Assembly: GCA_030612185.1 (NCBI GenBank)
Contig: JAUWOI010000114.1
Coordinates: forward strand, 1 to 10,112
DNA length: 10,112 bases
Direction of reading: 5' to 3'
From: Anaerolineae bacterium
GTDB taxonomy: Bacteria > Chloroflexota > Anaerolineae > B4-G1
In this document: piece after piece, positions 5,967 through 10,112 of the stretch
How positions within the stretch are numbered: position 1 is the stretch's first letter
Layout of the letters: each line of letters starts with the position of its first letter
Notes under the pieces: model-generated
What the model was told of the DNA's origin: nothing
The model's input: only the letters and a program-made list of their open reading frames with translations
The model's database searches: none
Made by a program: the position numbers and the translations under genes

Positions 5967-5995
5967 ATTGTACATTAATTGAGTAATTCTGTCAA
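5967..5995 (-). promoter_or_regulatory. Sigma-70-type promoter of the Fe-S operon
   Basis: The minus strand has an exact TTGACA (5995-5990), a 17-bp AT-rich spacer and TACAAT (5972-5967). The predicted start is near 5960, giving a leader of about 14 nt that holds the GGGGGAG ribosome site. Confidence 0.8.
5979..5995. promoter_or_regulatory. Candidate operator for the Rrf2/IscR-like regulator
   Basis: TTGA at 5979-5982 and TCAA at 5992-5995 form an imperfect dyad with a 9-bp centre, covering the -35 box and much of the spacer of the operon promoter. Position and AT-rich centre fit an Rrf2 repressor site, but the arms are short. Binding is inference. Confidence 0.4.
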
Positions 5996-6014
5996 CTATC
6001 GAAGATACTCCCGG

Positions 6015-6043
6015 TTGACAAACTCACCGTTCCCGGCGATAAT
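6015..6043 (+). promoter_or_regulatory. Sigma-70-type promoter of the lytic transglycosylase gene
   Basis: An exact TTGACA (6015-6020), a 17-bp spacer and GATAAT (6038-6043) lie directly before the gene. The expected transcript start falls at about 6050, the A of the start codon, so the mRNA is probably leaderless. The -35 boxes of this and the divergent operon promoter are 19 bp apart. Confidence 0.7.
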
Positions 6044-6049
6044 AGGGCT

Positions 6050-8488
6050 ATGCGCCGACCGAAACTGGCCCTCTGGGCCCTCTCCACACTGATCGCGGCC
6101 GCGCTGTCTTGCAGTGTACCCTCCGACCTGACCCCACCGCCACTCTTCGCCACCGACACCCCCACACCCACTCTCACTCCTACTTCCACTCCCACACCTA
6201 CACCCACTCCCACACCTACACCCACCCCCACACCCGATCCAGGCAAATGGCTTTCTGACGCCGCGCGGGCGATGCAGGACGGCGACTACGAGACCGCCAC
6301 CGAACTCTATCTCGGCCTGCTCGCTCTCCCCCTCAATGGGGAGAGCACTGCGCAGGTCCGGCTTGGCCTGGGCACAGCCTACCTGCGCGATGGAGACTAT
6401 CCCCGTGCCGCCGACGCTCTCCACGATTTCCTAACCACCCATCCTGAAAGTGATCTAGCCTCCGACGGCCACTTCCTGCTGGCCGAGGCTCTCGTTGGTG
6501 CAGGCGAACCGCTGACAGCGACCGAAGAATACCGCTCCTATCTCTCCGCCGGGACGGTCATCACCGCCTATGTGGACCAATGGGTAGGGGATGCCCTCCA
6601 CGTTGGCGGCGACTACCTCCACGCCGTCGAAGCCTACGAGGCCGCCCTCGCCGAGGCCCCCGATCATTCCTTCGAGGTCGGCGTGCGCGAGAAACTGGCC
6701 CTCGTCCAGGTTGCCCTGGAGAATTACCCTGCCGCCGTCGCCCAATACGACGCCATCCTCGACGTGGAGCAGATACGCGCCTACCGCGCCCGCATCGAGC
6801 ACCAGGCCGCCGAGACGCTCATCCTGGCCGGGGAGACCGAGGCTGGCTACAACCGCCACCTGGCCGTCGTCGAGAACTATCCCACTGAGCACCACGCCTA
6901 CCTCTCACTGGTCAAACTGGTGGAGGCCGGGCAGACGGTGGACGACTTCCTGCGCGGCGTGGTGGACTACTACGGGGGAGCCTACGGTCCAGCGGTCGAG
7001 GCCTTCTACCGTTACATGCGCGCCTACCCCGAGACCTACTCTGGAGACGCCCATTGGTACGCGGGCCTGTCATATCTGGCCGCCGGCAGCCCCGAACTGG
7101 CCGCGGATGAACTCCAGACACTGATCGAGTCCCGACCGGAGAACGAGCACTGGGGTGACGCCTGGATGGACCTGGCCGAGGCCCAGGGTGACGCTGGTTA
7201 TGCCAGTGCTGCCATTGTCACCTACCAGGAATTTGCCACCACCGCTCCTGACCACCCTCGTGCGCCGGAGGCACTCTGGGAAGCGGCCCAACTCCTGGAG
7301 CGCGCTGGCGAACTGCAAGCCGCCGCAGCAGCCTACCGGGACTGTCACACCGCCTATCCAGACTCCGACTACAGTCCCCCGGCCCTCTTCCGCAGCGGGC
7401 TACATTCCTATCAACTGGACAAATTCGCGGATGCCGCCGCCGCCTGGGATACGCTGATTGCCGCATATCCCGCCTCCTCCTATAGCCCCGCTGCCCTCCT
7501 CTGGCTGGGCAAACTCAGCCTGGCCCAGGAAAACAACGAGGCGGCCAAGGCCGCCTTTGAGGAAGCCAGCACCGCCGACCCCGCTGGCTACTACGGCCTG
7601 CGTGCCGCCGACCTGGCTACTGACCCGCTCTCCCTGTCCTTCCCACCCACCCGGTATGCGCCCGACTACGACGCCGTCGCAGCCCAGGCCGAGGCGGAGG
7701 AATGGCTGGCCGGCTGGCTGGGACTGGATGAGGCCGTGACGTCTTCCAAGCACCTGAGCGAACTCGATCACGACCTTGCCGCCGACCCCCGCCTCCAACG
7801 CGGCCTGGAATTATGGCGACTGGGCCGTTTTGAGGAGGCCAAATGGGAACTGGAATCCCTCCGCTATGCCACCAGGTCAGACGCGCTGACCCAGTACCAA
7901 CTGGCGCTCCTCTTCCGCAACGTTGGTCTCTACCGCTCCGCCATCCTCTGCGCTGTGAGAGTCGTATTCCTCTCCCCGGCCAACACCGTTCTCGAGGCCC
8001 CCGCCTTCATCGCCCGCCTGGCCTACCCCACCTACCACGAAGACCTGGCGCTGCATAGCGCTCGCGAGAGCGACCTCGACCCACTCCTCGTCTTCGCCCT
8101 CATCCGGCAGGAGAGCCTCTTCGAAAGCCTTGCCACCTCCACCGCCAGCGCTCACGGGCTGATGCAGGTGATTCCCCCTACCGGCGCGCAGATAGCCGCC
8201 GAATTGGGCTGGCCACCGGATTACGAGACCGCCGACCTGTACCGTCCTTACGTCAGCCTGCGCTTTGGCACCTACTACCTGGCGCAGCAGCGCGACCGCT
8301 TCGACGACCGTCTCGACGTGGCGCTGTCAGCCTACAACGGCGGCCCATTTCGCGCCGAGCGCTGGCTGGAGACCACCGGCGACGACCCTGACCTATTCCT
8401 CGAACTCATCACCCTGCACGAACCGCGCCTCTACATCCAGCGCATCAAAGAGCATTTAGCCGTCTACCGGGCGCTGTACGGTGGATAG
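6050..8488 (+). CDS. Envelope-bound lytic transglycosylase with TPR-like repeats (Slt70-like)
   Basis: Cleaves the MurNAc-GlcNAc bond of peptidoglycan, leaving a 1,6-anhydro end, outside the cytoplasmic membrane. The 812-residue protein opens with a charged start (M-R-R-P-K) and a hydrophobic stretch ending A-L-S-C, a weak lipobox with Cys21 as the likely lipid site. Residues 37-62 are a Thr-Pro linker. About 66-660 are helical tetratricopeptide-like repeats, with A-Y-P and D-x-D-Y turns and the motif Y-Y-G-L-R-A at 514-519 that Slt70 proteins share. The SLT domain is at about 660-805: catalytic Glu688 in R-Q-E-S, then G-L-M-Q-V and A-Y-N-G-G at 761-765. It is somewhat longer than E. coli Slt70. 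The gene is divergent from the Fe-S operon, with no good ribosome site and a promoter that predicts a leaderless mRNA. It implies a peptidoglycan-containing wall. Confidence 0.92.
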   Translation: MRRPKLALWALSTLIAAALSCSVPSDLTPPPLFATDTPTPTLTPTSTPTPTPTPTPTPTPTPDPGKWLSDAARAMQDGDYETATELYLGLLALPLNGESTAQVRLGLGTAYLRDGDYPRAADALHDFLTTHPESDLASDGHFLLAEALVGAGEPLTATEEYRSYLSAGTVITAYVDQWVGDALHVGGDYLHAVEAYEAALAEAPDHSFEVGVREKLALVQVALENYPAAVAQYDAILDVEQIRAYRARIEHQAAETLILAGETEAGYNRHLAVVENYPTEHHAYLSLVKLVEAGQTVDDFLRGVVDYYGGAYGPAVEAFYRYMRAYPETYSGDAHWYAGLSYLAAGSPELAADELQTLIESRPENEHWGDAWMDLAEAQGDAGYASAAIVTYQEFATTAPDHPRAPEALWEAAQLLERAGELQAAAAAYRDCHTAYPDSDYSPPALFRSGLHSYQLDKFADAAAAWDTLIAAYPASSYSPAALLWLGKLSLAQENNEAAKAAFEEASTADPAGYYGLRAADLATDPLSLSFPPTRYAPDYDAVAAQAEAEEWLAGWLGLDEAVTSSKHLSELDHDLAADPRLQRGLELWRLGRFEEAKWELESLRYATRSDALTQYQLALLFRNVGLYRSAILCAVRVVFLSPANTVLEAPAFIARLAYPTYHEDLALHSARESDLDPLLVFALIRQESLFESLATSTASAHGLMQVIPPTGAQIAAELGWPPDYETADLYRPYVSLRFGTYYLAQQRDRFDDRLDVALSAYNGGPFRAERWLETTGDDPDLFLELITLHEPRLYIQRIKEHLAVYRALYGG
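6158..6235. repeat. Low-complexity Thr-Pro coding repeat
   Basis: A C-rich tract of ACN-CCN codons encodes the linker at residues 37-62. It holds an 18-bp unit repeated exactly at 6188-6205 and 6206-6223. The minus strand carries many GGG runs. The linker length could change by slippage. Confidence 0.85.
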
Positions 8489-8507
8489 AGGTGCAGGTAA
8501 CACACCC

Positions 8508-9167
8508 TCATCCGACAGACTCTACCAAACCCAATTGGACAGCCAACCGAGTCAGACCAGCCACATCGTGGATGTCCAGTTTGTCCATCAAATTAGCGCG
8601 GTGCGTCTCGACGGTGCGCACGCCGATGTCCAGCCGGTGCGCGATTGCCTGGTTGGTATGCCCTTCGACAATAAGTTGGAATACCTCGCGCTCGCGAGGT
8701 GTCAACCTGTCATATGGCGTCCTGCTTTCCTCGGGGGATATGCCTTGGAGAAAGCGTGTGACGATGGTTCGCGAGACGGCAGGGCTGAGGAATACCTCGC
8801 CACATCGAGCCGCGCGAATCGCCAGCAGCAACTCGGCGCTGAGTGAACGCTTGAGCAGATAGCCGGAGGCGCCAGCCTGTAGTGCGCGCAGGATGTATTC
8901 CCCTCCCTCGTGCACCGAAAGCATCAGCACCCGCACCTCTGGCAGACGTTGGCGGACGCGCCGCAGCACTTCCAGTCCATTCAGGCCAGGCATAGTGATG
9001 TCCATCACCACGATGTCAGGCCGGACGTCTTTGATCAGGCGAAGAGCCTCCAGTCCATCGGCGGCCTCTCCCACGATTTCGATGTCTGGCTCTCTCTCCA
9101 GCAACGCCCGTAGGCCCTGGCGCACCAGGTGATGATCTTCGGCTAACAACACGCGAACCACATCCAT
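8508..9167 (-). CDS. NarL/FixJ-family response regulator
   Basis: Output half of a two-component system: phosphorylated by the adjacent kinase, it binds DNA. The 219-residue protein has a receiver domain (about 3-120) with the acidic pair Glu10-Asp11, phospho-acceptor Asp56 in V-V-M-D-I-T-M-P, Ser84 and Lys106. After a linker comes a LuxR-type helix-turn-helix at about 155-197, opening L-T-P-R-E-R-E-V, with V-R-T-V-E-T-H in the recognition helix. The ATG at 9167 lies 12 bp after the kinase stop, with no strong ribosome site; GAGG about 12 nt upstream, formed by the end of the kinase gene, may serve through coupling. Its end faces the transglycosylase gene across 19 bp. Targets are unknown. 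Confidence 0.95.
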   Translation of the reverse strand: MDVVRVLLAEDHHLVRQGLRALLEREPDIEIVGEAADGLEALRLIKDVRPDIVVMDITMPGLNGLEVLRRVRQRLPEVRVLMLSVHEGGEYILRALQAGASGYLLKRSLSAELLLAIRAARCGEVFLSPAVSRTIVTRFLQGISPEESRTPYDRLTPREREVFQLIVEGHTNQAIAHRLDIGVRTVETHRANLMDKLDIHDVAGLTRLAVQLGLVESVG

Positions 9168-9179
9168 AGAGGGACGGCC

Positions 9180-10112
9180 TCACTCACACTCTGGCAGCGG
9201 CAATTCGATTGCGATCCTGGTTCCTTTCCCAGGTGCTGATTCAATGCACGCCTTGCCGCCCAGAAGCGTGGCGCGCTCCTGCAGGCCCACCAGACCAAAG
9301 TGTCCCTCAGCCAGACCCGTCCGCAAGACAGTAGCAGCATCGAAACCGCAGCCATCGTCCGTCACCTGCACACGCAAGTTCCGGCCAGCGCACGCCACTT
9401 CCACCACGATCAATTCAGCAGAGGCGTGGCGCGCGACGTTGGTCAGCGCCTCCTGGATGATGCGGTACACCGCCGTAGCCAGGGGGTCAGGCAACTGACT
9501 GGGAAACGCTTCCTGGCGCAGGGTGACCTGCAGGCCGGTCCGATGCTGGTAACGCTCAATGTGCCATTCGAGGGCTGCGCGTAACCCTAGTTCGTCCAGC
9601 GCTGCCGGGCGCAGGTCGAGCGAGAGTTTGCGTACCACATCCATCGTCGCGTCAATCAGGTCCACGTTCTCAAGCGCCCGCTCTCGCAACTCAGTCAGTT
9701 CAGCAGGCAGGTCCGCCACCAACATCTCCTGACTGAGTTTGGCACCGGTCAGCAACTGCCCCACTTCATCGTGCAGTTCACGGGCGATACGGCGTCGCTC
9801 CTCTTCCTGGGCCTGTACCACCCGCGCGGCCAGTCCTTCGGCCCGTGCACGCGCGGCGTCTATCTGTCCGTACAACCGCGCATTATCTATCGCGGCGGCG
9901 GATCCCGGCGCGATGGCACGGACGAAGGCGAGTTCCTCCTCGGTGAAAAAGCGTGGGGTCTCGAAAGAACGCAGGTGCAGCACACCCACCGGCTGGCTCT
10001 TGGCGATCAATGGCACTTCCACGACGCTGCGGATATTCAGCGCCCGTGCCTCGGCCCGCTTCTCCTCGGGGATGTGCGGGGCATTCCACAGATCGGGCTC
10101 ATAGACCGGCTG
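9180..10112 (-). CDS. GAF-domain sensor histidine kinase, HisKA_3/NarL type (5' end outside window)
   Basis: The frame stays open through the right edge, giving 310 visible residues; the internal GTG at 10022 is not the true start. Residues about 1-75 are the C-terminal part of a GAF sensing domain (V-E-V-P-L-I, then G-V-L-H-L). A coiled stretch rich in A, R and E (about 80-107) leads into a HisKA_3 domain, with phospho-acceptor His114 in R-E-L-H-D-E. The HATPase domain follows: N box around Asn225 (E-A-L-T-N-V-A-R-H-A), D-D-G-C-G-F at 252-257, and G-H-F-G-L-V-G-L with P-G-K-G-T near the end. It transfers phosphate to the downstream regulator. No membrane segment lies in the visible part. The signal sensed cannot be told; more sensing domains may lie upstream. 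Confidence 0.93.
   Translation of the reverse strand, partial: QPVYEPDLWNAPHIPEEKRAEARALNIRSVVEVPLIAKSQPVGVLHLRSFETPRFFTEEELAFVRAIAPGSAAAIDNARLYGQIDAARARAEGLAARVVQAQEEERRRIARELHDEVGQLLTGAKLSQEMLVADLPAELTELRERALENVDLIDATMDVVRKLSLDLRPAALDELGLRAALEWHIERYQHRTGLQVTLRQEAFPSQLPDPLATAVYRIIQEALTNVARHASAELIVVEVACAGRNLRVQVTDDGCGFDAATVLRTGLAEGHFGLVGLQERATLLGGKACIESAPGKGTRIAIELPLPECE

Noticed and set aside
5992..6246. Minus-strand frame with a G-V-G-V repeat
   Set aside because: It is the antisense reading of the Thr-Pro codons of the transglycosylase linker.
8475..8530. Bidirectional terminator between the convergent transglycosylase and response regulator genes
   Set aside because: I found no stem of useful length followed by a T tract in the 19-bp gap or just around it.
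9180..10022. Histidine kinase starting at the GTG at 10022
   Set aside because: The frame remains open to the window edge with 30 further residues that continue a GAF domain, so this is an internal codon.

Overview
The window looks like a piece of a GC-rich bacterial chromosome, most likely from the phylum Chloroflexota (Anaerolineae-like). This assignment is inference. It rests on a long Thr-Pro linker behind a lipoprotein-like signal in the lytic transglycosylase, a GT39-type membrane glycosyltransferase, a GAF/HisKA_3 kinase with a NarL-type regulator, and 7-bp tandem repeats between genes. No phage, plasmid, IS element, CRISPR array, tRNA or rRNA is visible.

Layout, left to right. (1) Positions 1-2401, minus strand: a GT39-type glycosyltransferase gene, then a pol-beta-superfamily nucleotidyltransferase gene that runs off the left edge; the two overlap by 20 bp. 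A near-consensus promoter lies just upstream and fixes the GT39 start at a GTG at 2401. (2) Positions 2528-5995, minus strand: an iron-sulfur operon in the order Rrf2/IscR-like regulator, IscS, IscU, a 98-residue HEAT-repeat protein, and a ThiF/MoeB/HesA-like E1 enzyme, closed by a hairpin terminator. Two junctions are 4-bp ATGA overlaps. A run of 7-bp repeats lies between iscU and the HEAT gene and supplies the last codons and stop of iscU. (3) Positions 6015-8488, plus strand: a divergently transcribed, apparently leaderless gene for an 812-residue envelope lytic transglycosylase (signal, Thr-Pro linker, helical repeats, SLT domain). (4) Positions 8508-10112, minus strand: a histidine kinase (5' end outside the window) followed by its NarL/FixJ response regulator.

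How the parts may work together. IscS strips sulfur from cysteine as a persulfide and IscU assembles the cluster. The Rrf2 protein probably senses Fe-S status and controls the operon through an inverted repeat over its promoter. The HEAT protein and the E1-like enzyme are tightly coupled to each other, which suggests a branch that sends IscS-derived sulfur to a ThiS/MoaD-like carrier or activates a peptide C-terminus. That HEAT plus E1 pair, whose E1 lacks the usual zinc cysteines and active-site cysteine, is the best candidate here for something not described. No ubiquitin-like partner is encoded in the window.

The three promoters I can call all have an exact TTGACA -35 box, a 17-bp spacer and a very short predicted leader or none.
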